DNA from: Oleidesulfovibrio alaskensis DSM 16109 | GTDB taxonomy: Bacteria > Desulfobacterota > Desulfovibrionia > Desulfovibrionales > Desulfovibrionaceae | Direction: 5' to 3' | Length of the DNA stretch: 64,000 nucleotides | Assembly: GCF_000482745.1 (NCBI RefSeq) | Contig: NZ_AXWQ01000004.1 | Location: 434,001 to 498,000, forward strand | Part shown: piece after piece, positions 44,224 to 53,922 of the stretch | Position numbering within the stretch: the stretch's first letter is position 1 | Layout: every line of letters starts with the position of its first letter | Notes under the pieces: model-generated | Told to the model about the DNA's origin: nothing | What the model saw: the letters and a program-made list of their open reading frames with translations, nothing else | Database searches by the model: none | Position numbers and translations under genes: made by a program

Positions 44224-44715
44224 CTATTCGAGGGTGATGACAGGGCCGTTGAAGCTTACAGAAACGATTTCGTAATGTATTTTTCCTCTCGGGGCGTCCA
44301 CCACAACTTCGTCGCCTTCCTCTTTGCCCAGAACAGCTTTGGCAACAGGAGAAAGAACCGAGATGCTGCCTTTCACATAGTCAGTCTCGTCGGGACCCAC
44401 CAGAGTATACACCCGCATTTCACCGGTTTCGAGGTCTTCCAGCTCTATGGTGGCACCATAGGTCACACGCTCGCCGCCAAGCGTTCTCATATCAATGACA
44501 TTGAAGCGGGCCATGCGGGATTCGATGTTGCCGATACGCGCTTCAAGCATGCCCTGACGCTCACGGGCGGCATCATAGCCTGCGTTTTCGCTCAGGTCGC
44601 CTTCTTCGCGTGCTTCCTTGATGGCCTGAATCACTGCGGGACGTTCCTGCTTCAGCCTTTCAAGATCTCGTTTAACCAGTTCAAAGCCTTCAACTGAAAT
44701 CGGGATGCTGCTCAT
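44224..44715 (-). CDS. greA: Transcription elongation factor GreA
   Basis: A 163-residue GreA. ATG 44715 (MSSIPISVEGFELVKRDLER) follows AAGGA; longer frames upstream are shadow. The N-terminal coiled coil carries the catalytic acidic tip (AREEGDLSENAGYDAARERQ). The C-terminal FKBP-like domain includes ISVLSPVAKAVLGKEEGDEV. It reactivates backtracked RNA polymerase by stimulating transcript cleavage. Confidence 0.97.
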   Translation of the reverse strand: MSSIPISVEGFELVKRDLERLKQERPAVIQAIKEAREEGDLSENAGYDAARERQGMLEARIGNIESRMARFNVIDMRTLGGERVTYGATIELEDLETGEMRVYTLVGPDETDYVKGSISVLSPVAKAVLGKEEGDEVVVDAPRGKIHYEIVSVSFNGPVITLE

Positions 44716-45031
44716 GTTTGATTCCTTGACATTTCTCGATAGTTTTTTGCCAACGACAATAAGAAAAAACGCCACGCGGCCCATGGGTCGCGAGGCTGTT
44801 CGACACTGTCCGAAACAGGTGTTGGCAACCTGAGGGGTAGAACAGAGTTCACCGGAGGTCAAGCCCCGTTCGCAAAATATTTCCTCTAACAGTAAACCGT
44901 TTTTCCTGTTTGCGCAGGCAATTCATGGCTGTTCAGGGCATATGATTCATGTTACGTCACAGCCGTAACCGTCGCTTTTTGCAACACGCCTGCGTGCAGC
45001 GGCCCGGAGCCGCGCCGCTGACCTTCCACAC
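44716..45031. other. Divergent region between greA and the DUF401 gene
   Basis: About 315 bases. It must hold promoters for both genes, but I see no clear boxes. No gene is visible. Confidence 0.4.
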
Positions 45032-46348
45032 ATGAGGCAAACCGCCGTGACCGGCCCGGACTCGTTATTGCCGCTTATCAAGCTGGCTGCCGCTTTCATC
45101 ATCATGCTGCTCGCCATCCGCTTCAGGGTGAATCTGGGACTTTCCATTATCAGCGGCGGTGCCGCCGTAGGGCTGTTTTTCGGTCTGGCTCCTGATATGT
45201 GGCTGCCCACGGTATTCACGGGGCTGACCAGCCCGCAGACCCTCATGCTGGCGGCCATAGTGCTGCTTATCCTGCTGCTCAGCGATGTTCTGGAAAAATC
45301 AGGCCAGACCCTGCGTCTTATGGATGCGCTGTCCGGCTATCTGAAAAACCCGCGCCTGCGGCTGGTTTTCTTCCCCATGCTTATAGGACTGCTGCCCATG
45401 CCGGGCGGTGCTGTTTTTTCGGCCCCCATGATAGGTGCCGTGGCCAGCCGCATGCAGGTTTCAAAAGACACGCTGGCTGCGCTCAACTACTGGTACCGGC
45501 ATGTATGGGAAACATGGTGGCCGCTGTATCCGGGCATCATTCTGGCGGCATCGCTCTCGGGCATTCCCATAACCACCATCTGCGCCTTCGGTTTGCCGGG
45601 CATGGCAATCATGCTGGCCGCAGGATGGTTTTTCATGCTGAGACCGGCGGTACTTTCTCTTCCGCCTGCCACGGTGCAGACAGACAGTACCGTGACGGCA
45701 AGCACGCCGAAAGCGGTTCTGCGTCAGGGGCTGCCTTTGCTGGTGGCCATCGGCGGTTCTGTGCTGCTTGAAACGGTACTGGCTTTTTCAGCGCAGGGCA
45801 TTCCTTTTGAATCAGGCGTCATTGCCGCACTGGCTGCAGGCATACTGACTGCAGCCGTACAGAATAAAGGCAGCGCCGGTATTCTGGCGGCATCGCTGCG
45901 CCACAGACATCTGTGGCAGATGGTGCTCGTCATTGCCGCCATATTTGTTTTCAAGGAGATGCTGAACACCACAGGGGCGGTACATCAGCTGGCACAGCTG
46001 GCAGGCGGACGCACAGCCCTTACGGTAAGCTGTATTTTCATGCCTTTTATTGTCGGGGCGGTATCGGGCATTACCATGGCCTATGTGGGGGCCACATTTC
46101 CTCTTATCGTGTCACTGGCCGTTCAGGCCGGTCTGCAGGATTCTCTGACAGCCTATGTCATGCTGGCCATATTTTCCGGATTCACCGGCATCATGGCAAC
46201 GCCGCTGCATGTCTGCTTTGTGCTCACGTGCCAGTATTTTCACTGCACCCTGAGCAAAGCGTGGCGCCATGTGGCACTGCCCTGCCTGCTGCTGTTCTGC
46301 AGCGGACTTGTATACCATGGCCTGCTGCTTTTATGGCTCAAGCCCTGA
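45032..46348 (+). CDS. DUF401 family membrane transporter
   Basis: A 438-residue inner-membrane protein with about 11 membrane segments. The DUF401 family resembles the ion-transporter superfamily (related to GntP/TRAP-like permeases). Conserved-looking parts are FFPMLIGLLPMPGGAVFSAP, YWYRHVWETWWPLYPG and GFTGIMATPLHVCFVLTCQY. The substrate is unknown. The start is uncertain because no Shine-Dalgarno is visible before ATG 45032; later starts are possible. Its stop lies three bases from the stop of mtgA, so the two are tightly convergent. Confidence 0.8.
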   Translation: MRQTAVTGPDSLLPLIKLAAAFIIMLLAIRFRVNLGLSIISGGAAVGLFFGLAPDMWLPTVFTGLTSPQTLMLAAIVLLILLLSDVLEKSGQTLRLMDALSGYLKNPRLRLVFFPMLIGLLPMPGGAVFSAPMIGAVASRMQVSKDTLAALNYWYRHVWETWWPLYPGIILAASLSGIPITTICAFGLPGMAIMLAAGWFFMLRPAVLSLPPATVQTDSTVTASTPKAVLRQGLPLLVAIGGSVLLETVLAFSAQGIPFESGVIAALAAGILTAAVQNKGSAGILAASLRHRHLWQMVLVIAAIFVFKEMLNTTGAVHQLAQLAGGRTALTVSCIFMPFIVGAVSGITMAYVGATFPLIVSLAVQAGLQDSLTAYVMLAIFSGFTGIMATPLHVCFVLTCQYFHCTLSKAWRHVALPCLLLFCSGLVYHGLLLLWLKP

Positions 46349-46351
46349 ACC

Positions 46352-47062
46352 TCAGCGCCACGAACGCCGCTGCATGCGCCGCAGGATGACTCTGCTTTTG
46401 GCTGTGACATAACCGGAATCCGAAACCGGAGAATACCGCCGCGGCGCCGGAAGCACTGATGCCAGACGGGCGCTTTGCGCCGGTGAGAGCGCCGCCGGTT
46501 CGACACCGAAAAAATGTCGTGAAGCCGCATTGATTCCGTAGATGCCGTCGCCCCATTCTATGACATTCAGGTAAATTTCCAGTATACGCCGTTTTGACAG
46601 CGTGGCTTCAAGCCGCCATGTAAGCAGGGCTTCTTTCAGCTTGCGGCTCAGGGTTCTGTCGGGTGACAGATACAGATTTTTGGCAAGCTGCTGAGAAATG
46701 GAGCTGCCCCCCGCGGCAAGCCGCCCCTCCCGCAGGTTGCGCAGAAAAGCCTGACGCATGCCTTCCGTATCAAACCCCTCATGATCCCAGAAGCGGTCAT
46801 CTTCGGCTATGGTCACAGCCCGTACCAGCCACGGAGAAATCTGCCCCAGAGGTACCCACCGCAGCTTGGGAACCGGACGCTCCGCCAGCGACTCTCTGAA
46901 CCTCATGTATTCGGTTGCTGCGGGATTTTCTTTTTTCAGCACGGCAACATCCGGCCAGAAAGCGAAACGCAGCACATCGGCGGCCATCACCGGCAGCACC
47001 ACCAGCGCAGCCAGCACAAACGTTTTCAGCACACGGCGAACTGTCACCCCCGCATCACCCAT
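46352..47062 (-). CDS. mtgA: Monofunctional peptidoglycan transglycosylase MtgA
   Basis: A 236-residue GT51 enzyme. ATG 47062 (MGDAGVTVRRVLKT) has AGGAG five bases upstream. One N-terminal membrane segment (VLKTFVLAALVVLPVMAADV) anchors it facing the periplasm. Catalytic motif 1 is VTIAEDDRFWDHEG (E87), then GGSSISQQLAKNLYL, KLKEALLTWRLEATLSKRRI and EIYLNVIEWGDGIYG. It polymerises lipid II into glycan strands without crosslinking. Confidence 0.96.
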   Translation of the reverse strand: MGDAGVTVRRVLKTFVLAALVVLPVMAADVLRFAFWPDVAVLKKENPAATEYMRFRESLAERPVPKLRWVPLGQISPWLVRAVTIAEDDRFWDHEGFDTEGMRQAFLRNLREGRLAAGGSSISQQLAKNLYLSPDRTLSRKLKEALLTWRLEATLSKRRILEIYLNVIEWGDGIYGINAASRHFFGVEPAALSPAQSARLASVLPAPRRYSPVSDSGYVTAKSRVILRRMQRRSWR

Positions 47063-47165
47063 ACACGCTCCTGCATAAAAGGCGTTGCACACGCACACGG
47101 CGTAGCGTACTTTCCCTGTAGTATAGCATAGTTTTGAATATACGCCACCATCAGCCATCCGGACG

Positions 47166-47199
47166 CAAAAAAAAGCCCCGGTTGAGGACGGGGCTTTTC
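47166..47199. terminator. Bidirectional hairpin in the divergent region
   Basis: AAAAGCCCCG (from 47171) pairs with CGGGGCTTTT (to 47198) around an 8-base loop, with A-run and T-run flanks. It lies upstream of mtgA, so it may end a short transcript or act as an attenuator. Confidence 0.65.
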
Positions 47200-47533
47200 T
47201 GCGGCACCTTCGTGACCGGGATTATGACACTCAGGATGCGCGTTGCAGCACCGGAGGAGGATCCGCGCTGCCGGTAATATGGATGACAGGATCGCGTCGG
47301 GCTGCGCTGTCCGGACAAGGCGGAAGCGCAGCCGGCACAGTTGCTTCACAATCCGGCTGTCACGCTTTCGTTATATGGCATATCAACACACCAAAGCAAC
47401 AAAAAAGAAAGTCAAACTTTCATTTTTTTTCATTTTCACACATTCAAGCCCTGTTATAGTTCACAAACGAAAAACAGCGCTTACTTGTGCCGGAAACTAA
47501 TCATTTTCCGGAAGCCGGCACACGGCTAGTATC
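47200..47533. other. Region upstream of the diguanylate cyclase gene
   Basis: About 330 bases, AT-rich from 47400 to 47470. TTTTCA and TATAGT separated by 16 bases near 47433-47460 may be the cyclase promoter. No gene is visible. Confidence 0.4.
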
Positions 47534-49789
47534 ATGACAGCACTGCTTCCATTCCAGATGCGGCTATTTTTTATGAAAAAACACTTTTTTCCGGTAATCA
47601 TGGGGCTGGTCAGCCTCATCGCCTTTGTGGCAGCCATGGCGGGGTTCGATTTCACCACCGCCTCGGAATACGCTGCGCAGTTCAGCCGGCAGCAGGCTCT
47701 GCAGGTGCGCGTGGCAACCAACGCCATAGAAGACCAGCTGGACATGATTTCCGCATCCGGCGCATCACTTGCTGGGCATGCCCGCTTTGCCATCGACTAC
47801 GGTGCCACATATCAGGCAAAGCTGCTCAGCGCGCACATCACAAGACAGCCGAACATCCTTGCCTATGTTCTTATGGATACCCCGCACAGCCTTAAAAGCG
47901 TGGAGCTGGCTTCCGTCCCGCTTTCCATGGAAGCCGCGGCATACGCGCAGGAATGGATAACGCAAAACTGGAGCAACGCCCCCGAACAACTGGCCGGCAA
48001 CCTGCTCAAAGCTCCCCTGCACATCACCCCCGAACACCAGCTTGCAGGACTGCTTTATCCTTTTTCGGACGGCAAAAAGCTGCTGGGCATGTCTGCCACG
48101 GTTGTCAGCCTGACACGGATAATCAAGCGGTATGTGGCCGACCTGCATGTGGACAACATAGGGCAAGGCTACCTGCTGGCGGATGACGGCACACTGCTTT
48201 TCGACCCTGACAGCAACAACATCGGCAAAAACATATTTACCCATATCTATGAAAACGCACCGGAACGGATGCATGTTTTCCGGGAAGTGCTGGCAGCCAG
48301 ATCCGGCAGCGGCATCTTTGACTTTCCCGACACGGAAAACAGCAAAGCCCAGCAGATGCTGCTGGCGTGGGACACGGTCGATTTCGCAGGACGCAGGCTC
48401 AAGGTCTGTCTGGCCGTATCGGGCGATACCGTCAACGAGGTAATGCAGCGTCAGGCCCGCTGGCGCATCGCCGCGGGGGTACTGTTTCTGGTGGGGCTGG
48501 TGCTGGCAAGCACACTCATCATCTACCGGTCGGGGCTTGCCAAAGTGCGGGAAAATGAAGAGCGCCTGCAGATGGCTCTTACCGGCAATCAGGACGGGCT
48601 GTGGGACTGGAACATACCGGACGGCAGAGTTTACTATTCTCGCCGCTGGAAAGAAATAATGGGACTTGAAACCGACCAGCAGCTGTCATCGCCCGAAGAA
48701 TGGTCATCGCGCATTCACCGCGCCGACAAAGAAGAGGTGACAGCCCACCTGCAGGAGCATCTGCGGGGCGGTGTCCCTTACTTTCAGACAGAGCACCGTG
48801 CGGTGCGCGCCGACGGGGCTGTCATCTGGGTGCTGGAACGCGGAGCCGTCATAAGCCACGACCGCGAAGGGAAACCCGCCCGTCTGGTAGGCACCACCAC
48901 CGATGTAACAGCGCGGCGGCAGGCCATGATGGAACGCGACATGCTGTTCCGCAACTCCATAGACCTGCTGGCCATCACGGATGTTGAAGGCAACATACTT
49001 GAAGCCAATCCGGCATGGGAAAACATGCTGGGCTGGACCGCTGAAGAGCTGCGCCTGCCGCCCTGTTTCGATTATGTGCACCCCGATGATGTACCCAAGG
49101 CTGCGGAAAATTTTGCTTTGCTGATGAAAGGCATTCCCGTACGGGCGCATGAAGGCCGTTTTTTAAAAAAAGAAGGCAGCTGGATTTGGCTTTCGTGGAA
49201 CGTGCTGCCCGACATGCAGCACCGGCGCATCTATGTAACCGCACGTGACATCAGCAGGCAGAAGGCACACGAGCGCAGGCTACATGAACAGGCATCCACG
49301 GACGAGTTGACAGGCATATTCAACCGACGCCGCGTGCTGGACATCGGCAAAGCCGAAGTGGCCCGTTCACGGCGCTTCGGACGCCCGCTGGCATGCCTCA
49401 TGATAGACATAGACCACTTTAAACAGATCAATGACACATACGGACACGTGGCGGGTGATGCCGTGCTGCGGGGGGTCACGGCCACGCTTTCGGCCGGCCT
49501 GCGCCAGAGCGATACGCTGGGCCGGCTGGGGGGCGAAGAGTTCATTGTCTTCATGCCCGAAACAGATGCCGAGGGGGCAATGCATACAGCGGAAAGGCTG
49601 CGGCAGGCCGTGGAACAGAGTTCGGTGCTGATGGACGGCGAAGGAGCCAGTCCCGGCATTACCGTCAGTCTGGGCGTAACCGTGCTGGCGCCGGAAACGG
49701 CATCGCTGGATGCATTCATTGCTGCCGCCGATGCAGCCCTGTACCGTGCCAAGGAAAACGGAAGAAACAGAGTCGAATTTCAGAGATGA
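47534..49789 (+). CDS. Membrane diguanylate cyclase: dCache-like, PAS, PAS, GGDEF
   Basis: A 751-residue sensor enzyme. The first membrane helix (about 17-37, FFPVIMGLVSLIAFVAAMAG) and the second (about 315-335) flank a periplasmic dCache-like domain (GQGYLLADDGTLLFDPDS). Two PAS/PAC units follow (GNQDGLWDWNIPDGRVYYSR from about 352; LLAITDVEGNILEANPAWEN from about 482). The GGDEF domain ends the protein with GGEEF at 666-670 and the inhibitory I-site RQSD at 657-660. It should make c-di-GMP from GTP in response to a periplasmic ligand and show product inhibition. The start is uncertain: ATG 47534, or an internal ATG at residue 14. Confidence 0.93.
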   Translation: MTALLPFQMRLFFMKKHFFPVIMGLVSLIAFVAAMAGFDFTTASEYAAQFSRQQALQVRVATNAIEDQLDMISASGASLAGHARFAIDYGATYQAKLLSAHITRQPNILAYVLMDTPHSLKSVELASVPLSMEAAAYAQEWITQNWSNAPEQLAGNLLKAPLHITPEHQLAGLLYPFSDGKKLLGMSATVVSLTRIIKRYVADLHVDNIGQGYLLADDGTLLFDPDSNNIGKNIFTHIYENAPERMHVFREVLAARSGSGIFDFPDTENSKAQQMLLAWDTVDFAGRRLKVCLAVSGDTVNEVMQRQARWRIAAGVLFLVGLVLASTLIIYRSGLAKVRENEERLQMALTGNQDGLWDWNIPDGRVYYSRRWKEIMGLETDQQLSSPEEWSSRIHRADKEEVTAHLQEHLRGGVPYFQTEHRAVRADGAVIWVLERGAVISHDREGKPARLVGTTTDVTARRQAMMERDMLFRNSIDLLAITDVEGNILEANPAWENMLGWTAEELRLPPCFDYVHPDDVPKAAENFALLMKGIPVRAHEGRFLKKEGSWIWLSWNVLPDMQHRRIYVTARDISRQKAHERRLHEQASTDELTGIFNRRRVLDIGKAEVARSRRFGRPLACLMIDIDHFKQINDTYGHVAGDAVLRGVTATLSAGLRQSDTLGRLGGEEFIVFMPETDAEGAMHTAERLRQAVEQSSVLMDGEGASPGITVSLGVTVLAPETASLDAFIAAADAALYRAKENGRNRVEFQR

Positions 49790-49889
49790 ACGCAGCCCGC
49801 ACTGCACTTTTATCTTGACGTTGGCGCTGTAATATGATGCTAGGCTTTTTTTAAATTGATATCCCCCCGGATATGCCAAGGAGAACCAC

Positions 49890-50111
49890 ATGCCCGATAT
49901 GTTCGATCAGGCCAGCGATCTGGAAACGCGGGAGCGTGAAGCCGCCATTTCCATGGCCCGCAGCAGACTGTCCGGCGGTCCCGGTCCGGAATGGATCGAC
50001 GGCCGTCCTCACTGCCGCGAGTGCGGAGAAGAAATTCCTGCCGCACGTATCAATGCCCTGCCCAACTGCAGCCTGTGCCGCGATTGTCAGCAGGAAATGG
50101 AAAATAACTGA
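49890..50111 (+). CDS. TraR/DksA-type zinc-finger protein
   Basis: A 73-residue protein with the C4 zinc finger C42-x2-C45...C63-x2-C66 (HCRECGEEIPAARINALPNC, SLCRDCQQEM), with an additional C60. The short N-terminal helix (FDQASDLETREREAAISMAR) is typical of TraR, which binds the secondary channel of RNA polymerase without ppGpp. ATG 49890 follows AAGGAGAA. It may modulate transcription. TraR-like genes are often found on phage and plasmids, but none is nearby here. Confidence 0.88.
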   Translation: MPDMFDQASDLETREREAAISMARSRLSGGPGPEWIDGRPHCRECGEEIPAARINALPNCSLCRDCQQEMENN

Positions 50112-50252
50112 TTCACAGACGACAATACCGCTGCGCCCTGAGGCTTTTCAGAATGCTCTGTTTTTAAAAGCGCCTTGCCCGATCATTGCATTTCCTGTAT
50201 TGCCAATATTCTGAAGTCCGTTATCATGGATTTTGGCACACAGCGGGGAACA

Positions 50253-51161
50253 ATGCTCAGCAAACGTTCGCACCATGTGCGACCAGGCATCCTGACAAGG
50301 CTTATGCGTAACAGAGATTTTTTCTATTCGGTTGTATGGAACCTGCTGCTCATCACAGCAGGTTCCTGTATTTTTGCGGTTTCTCTCAAAAGTCTGGCCA
50401 CGCCTCAGCAATTTGTACCGGGCGGGGTTTTCGGCTTTGCTTCGCTTATCTATTACAAAACGGGATGGCTGGACACAGGTACGCTCAACCTGCTTCTGAA
50501 TATTCCCATTTTTCTTTTCGGGTATTTCAAAATCAGCAAGCGTTTTGTGCTGTACAGCCTGTACGCAACAGTACTCACATCGGTACTGTTTTCGCTGACA
50601 AACTTCACCATTCCCATTCATAACCAGCTGTATGCAGCCGTGGCCGCGGGTGCGCTCAGCGGTTTCGGTGCCGGCATAGTGCTGCGCTCGGTGGGGTCCA
50701 ACGGCGGCATGGACATCGTATCCATCCACCTGATGCAGAAGTATAATATCGGCGTGGGCAAGACGTCGTTTGCCTACAACCTTGTGCTGTACCTCATCAC
50801 GGCCACGTATATGAATCCCGATGTGGTGGTGGCATCCATCATCATGGTTTTCATCACATCGGCCACGGTGGAATACACGCTGTCGCTTTTCAACCAGCGC
50901 AAGGTTGTCTTCATCATTTCGCAGGACGCTGAAGCCATCTCCAACCGCATAATGAAAGAACTGCACCGCGGGGCAACCATACTCAAAGGGTACGGCGCCT
51001 ACACCCGCACAGAACGCAATGTTCTGATGAGCGTGATAAACAACATCCAGCTGAAAAAACTTGAAGAAATAGTTTTCACAACCGACCCGAACGCGTTGTT
51101 CATCGTGGAAAACACGTTTTCGGTAATCGGAACCGGATTCGGCCAGCGCAAACGCTACTAG
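50253..51161 (+). CDS. YitT family membrane protein (DUF161/DUF2179)
   Basis: About 302 residues. I favour the ATG at 50253 (MLSKRSHHVRPG); ATG 50226 is the alternative, and neither has an ideal ribosome site. Five or six membrane segments cover the first 220 residues, with the DUF161 repeats ITAGSCIFAVSLKSLATPQQ and VLRSVGSNGGMDIVSIHLMQ. The C-terminal DUF2179 domain has VVFIISQDAEAISNRIMKEL and GATILKGYGAYTRTERNVLM. The role is unknown; the proteins are widespread in Firmicutes and deltaproteobacteria. It lies just upstream of the lyxose isomerase gene. Confidence 0.9.
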   Translation: MLSKRSHHVRPGILTRLMRNRDFFYSVVWNLLLITAGSCIFAVSLKSLATPQQFVPGGVFGFASLIYYKTGWLDTGTLNLLLNIPIFLFGYFKISKRFVLYSLYATVLTSVLFSLTNFTIPIHNQLYAAVAAGALSGFGAGIVLRSVGSNGGMDIVSIHLMQKYNIGVGKTSFAYNLVLYLITATYMNPDVVVASIIMVFITSATVEYTLSLFNQRKVVFIISQDAEAISNRIMKELHRGATILKGYGAYTRTERNVLMSVINNIQLKKLEEIVFTTDPNALFIVENTFSVIGTGFGQRKRY

Positions 51162-51193
51162 CCGCAATCCTGACGACCAATACGGAGTTGAGC

Positions 51194-51865
51194 ATGAAAC
51201 GCAGTGAAATCAACGCTCTGATAAAAGATACCAAAATATTCTTTGACGCTCTGGGGTTCCGCCTGCCCCGCTGGGCCGGATGGAAGCCCGCGGAATGGAA
51301 AGGCAAAGGCGGGCTGGAAGTGGTGCAGAACATGCTGGGCTGGGACATAACCGACTATGGTGCCGGCGACTTTGAAAAAAAAGGACTGATTCTTTTCACC
51401 ATCCGCAACGGTAACCATGCAGCGGGACATCCCAAGCGCTATGCCGAAAAAATCATGGTGGTCCGCGAAGGACAAGTCTGCCCCATGCATTTTCACTGGT
51501 CCAAGACAGAAGATATCATCAACCGCGGCGGAGGCAATCTGGTTATCGAACTGTACAACTCCGACAAGGACGAACAGCTTGCCGATACCCCGGTCACTGT
51601 ACTCATCGACGGCATTCCGCAGACTGTTCCGGCAGGGGGCACTGTCATCCTTGAACCGGGTGAATCAATCTTTCTGCCGCAGGGCATGTACCACCGGTTT
51701 TACGGTCAGCAGGGGCGCGGCAAAGTGCTGGTGGGTGAAGTGAGTTCGGTCAACGATGACAACACCGATAACCGTTTTCTGCACAGCATGCCGCGTTTTC
51801 CGCAGATAGAAGAAGATGAGGAGCCTGTGCACCTGCTGGTAACCGACTATCCCGCATGGGTGTAG
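51194..51865 (+). CDS. D-lyxose isomerase (DUF1498)
   Basis: A 223-residue cupin enzyme. ATG 51194 (MKRSEINALIKDTKIFFDAL) has GGAG six bases upstream. The metal ligands are visible: H99, H101, E106 (CPMHFHWSKTEDI) and H167 (LPQGMYHRF). The family interconverts D-lyxose and D-xylulose, and often D-mannose and D-fructose. It follows YitT by 32 bases and is bounded by a terminator. A PfkB sugar kinase and a HAD sugar-phosphatase-like gene lie beyond it, so the area may deal with unusual sugars. Confidence 0.85.
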   Translation: MKRSEINALIKDTKIFFDALGFRLPRWAGWKPAEWKGKGGLEVVQNMLGWDITDYGAGDFEKKGLILFTIRNGNHAAGHPKRYAEKIMVVREGQVCPMHFHWSKTEDIINRGGGNLVIELYNSDKDEQLADTPVTVLIDGIPQTVPAGGTVILEPGESIFLPQGMYHRFYGQQGRGKVLVGEVSSVNDDNTDNRFLHSMPRFPQIEEDEEPVHLLVTDYPAWV

Positions 51866-51910
51866 CCTGCATTTACAGCCCTGCAGAACCTCATGTACTG
51901 CCCGTCGTCA

Positions 51911-51943
51911 CAGGCCGCTCCCGCAAGAGAGCGGCCTTTTTTA
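51911..51943 (+). terminator. Terminator of the lyxose isomerase unit
   Basis: Stem AGGCCGCTC (51912 on) with GAGCGGCCT, then TTTTT. A second weaker plus-strand hairpin (GCCTGC-GGCGG-GCAGGC, then TTATTTTTT) follows at about 52087-52115. Confidence 0.85.
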
Positions 51944-52143
51944 TCCGCATCTCCGCCGGATAAAAAGCAGACGCAGCGTAATGCATGCCAAAGCCGCAGC
52001 GACCGGCGAAAAAGCACCCCTTTGCATCTTCCGCTGCGCGGGCACAGTGCGGGCCGCCCGATGCTCCGGCGTGTGGAGAGCAGGCAGCCTGCGGCGGGCA
52101 GGCTTATTTTTTACGTATAGGGCAGAAAAGGCGCGGAAAATTA

Positions 52144-53046
52144 TCAGGGCAGCAGACGCAATGCTGCAGGCATCGGCGGCATGGCCCCGTGCGCACCGCA
52201 CACATACGCGGCCACACTGGCTGCACGGGCATGTATCTGCTCCGGCGGCAGGCCGCACAGCCATCCCAGCGCCAGCGCGGCGGTAAAGGCGTCTCCCGCC
52301 CCCACGGTATCCGCCACCTCCACCATTTCGCCGGCATGCTCGTGGCAACTTTCGCCGGTCATCAGCACGCTGCCCTGTGCACCGAGGGTCAGCGCCGCGG
52401 CCTGCAGCCCGAAACGGGTCACCAGAGCATGCAGCGCCGCACGGCGCGCAGCTGCATCGCGCAGCACATCCGCCACGCCCAGAGCAGGGGCCAGCACGTC
52501 CAGTTCTTCTTCATTAAGCTTAAACACATCAGCCAGCTGCAATGAATCCTGCACCACTTCAGGGCTGTAAAAATTCTGCCTCAGGTTACAGTCAAACACC
52601 CGCAGCACAGCAGCATCAGCCGCCTGCAGAAACGACCGGACAGCCGCACGTCCGGCCGGAGTGCGCTGACACAGCGTGCCGAAGCAGATACATGCGGCCC
52701 CGCCTGCCAGAGTGTCCTCAGCGCGGGCGGCAGGCAGAAAATCCCATGCCACATCATCGGGAAAAACATATGAAGCCGTCCCCTGTGCGGAAAGCAGAAC
52801 ATCCACACGTCCGGTGGGATGCAGCGGGTCAACGCTGATACGGCTTACATCCAGCCCCTGTTCCGCAAGCAGACGGCACGCCCTGCGCCCCGCATCATCA
52901 TCGCCCACGCGCGAGACAATCATACCCTGCCCGCCCAGTGCATTAAAATGATAGGCAAAATTAGCCGGAGCCCCCCCCAGCTGCGGCCCGTCGGGCAGCA
53001 TATCCCACAGCACTTCTCCCAGTCCCACGCCAAGCGGTCTGCGCAT
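52144..53046 (-). CDS. PfkB-family carbohydrate kinase (fructokinase-like)
   Basis: A 300-residue ribokinase-fold kinase. The N-terminal signature (GGAPANFAYHFNALGGQGMI) binds sugar. The ATP/catalytic motif is DTVGAGDAFTAALALG (246-261), with catalytic Asp252. The sequence is close to bacterial fructokinases, but the sugar cannot be fixed. It is monocistronic, convergent with the lyxose isomerase unit, and divergent from the HAD gene. Confidence 0.9.
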   Translation of the reverse strand: MRRPLGVGLGEVLWDMLPDGPQLGGAPANFAYHFNALGGQGMIVSRVGDDDAGRRACRLLAEQGLDVSRISVDPLHPTGRVDVLLSAQGTASYVFPDDVAWDFLPAARAEDTLAGGAACICFGTLCQRTPAGRAAVRSFLQAADAAVLRVFDCNLRQNFYSPEVVQDSLQLADVFKLNEEELDVLAPALGVADVLRDAAARRAALHALVTRFGLQAAALTLGAQGSVLMTGESCHEHAGEMVEVADTVGAGDAFTAALALGWLCGLPPEQIHARAASVAAYVCGAHGAMPPMPAALRLLP

Positions 53047-53143
53047 TGTCGGTCTCCTCCCTCGGCATAACGGTCTCTTGCCGCATGCGCAGAATATGCG
53101 ATAGGGTCAGTATCATCAATACTCTCAGCCCCAAGGAGCACCC

Positions 53144-53803
53144 ATGCCTCAGGCGGTTATTTTCGATATGGACGGTGTCCTGCTTGATTCCGAACCCATG
53201 CACATGCAGGTGCAGGACAATATGGCTGCCGAACTGGGATTCAAAATGACCAGGGCAGAACATCTCGCTTTTGTAGGCATTTCTCCCCTTGCCACATGGG
53301 AACAGCTGTGTGCCAGACACGGCCTGCCGCAGAATCCGCAGGAACTGGCGGAGGAACAGGGCCGCCGGTATCTTGCCCAAGCGCTGGAAAAAGCAGTCCC
53401 GCGCTCCGGACTGCTGCCCCTGCTGGACTATCTGCAGGCCAGAGACAAGCCGCTGGCCGTGGCATCATCCAATCAGCGCGAAACAGTTGATGCGGTACTG
53501 GGCAAGCTGGGAGTGCGCGACTTTTTCCGGGCGGTAGTGACAGGAAGTGATGCAGAACGCAGCAAACCGTGGCCGGATATATTTCTGAAAGCCGCCCGTC
53601 TGCTCCGCGTACTGCCCGCAGACTGCCTTGTCATCGAAGATGCCGCCACAGGCGTTGCCGCCGCGCGTTCTGCCGGCATGCGCTGCATCGGACTCTGCGT
53701 GCCCGATGCCCCCTTTCAGGACCTGTCATCAGCAGACATCACGGTCTCTTCTCTCGACGAGATCATTCCCCTGCTGGAAAACAAAAGCTGCCGCTGCGGC
53801 TGA
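53144..53803 (+). CDS. HAD phosphatase, beta-phosphoglucomutase-like
   Basis: A 219-residue HAD-IA protein. Motif I is VIFDMDGVLLDSEPMH (D8 nucleophile, D10), motif II VASSN, motif III the Lys of RSKPWPDIF, motif IV LVIEDAATGVAAARSAGM. The helical cap and the sequence suit a phosphatase or phosphomutase acting on sugar phosphates or phosphoglycolate. AAGGAG lies before ATG 53144. It is divergent from the PfkB kinase, so a shared sugar pathway is plausible but unproven. Confidence 0.88.
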   Translation: MPQAVIFDMDGVLLDSEPMHMQVQDNMAAELGFKMTRAEHLAFVGISPLATWEQLCARHGLPQNPQELAEEQGRRYLAQALEKAVPRSGLLPLLDYLQARDKPLAVASSNQRETVDAVLGKLGVRDFFRAVVTGSDAERSKPWPDIFLKAARLLRVLPADCLVIEDAATGVAAARSAGMRCIGLCVPDAPFQDLSSADITVSSLDEIIPLLENKSCRCG

Positions 53804-53922
53804 GAAGCCCAGAAAATTCACCTGCCCTCTGTTCATCAGGCCGCCGGTGCGTTACACTGACAGCTAACCGTATAAAATGCGCCATACAGGGCCGTCACCG
53901 GCGGCACCATAAGGAGACGCTT

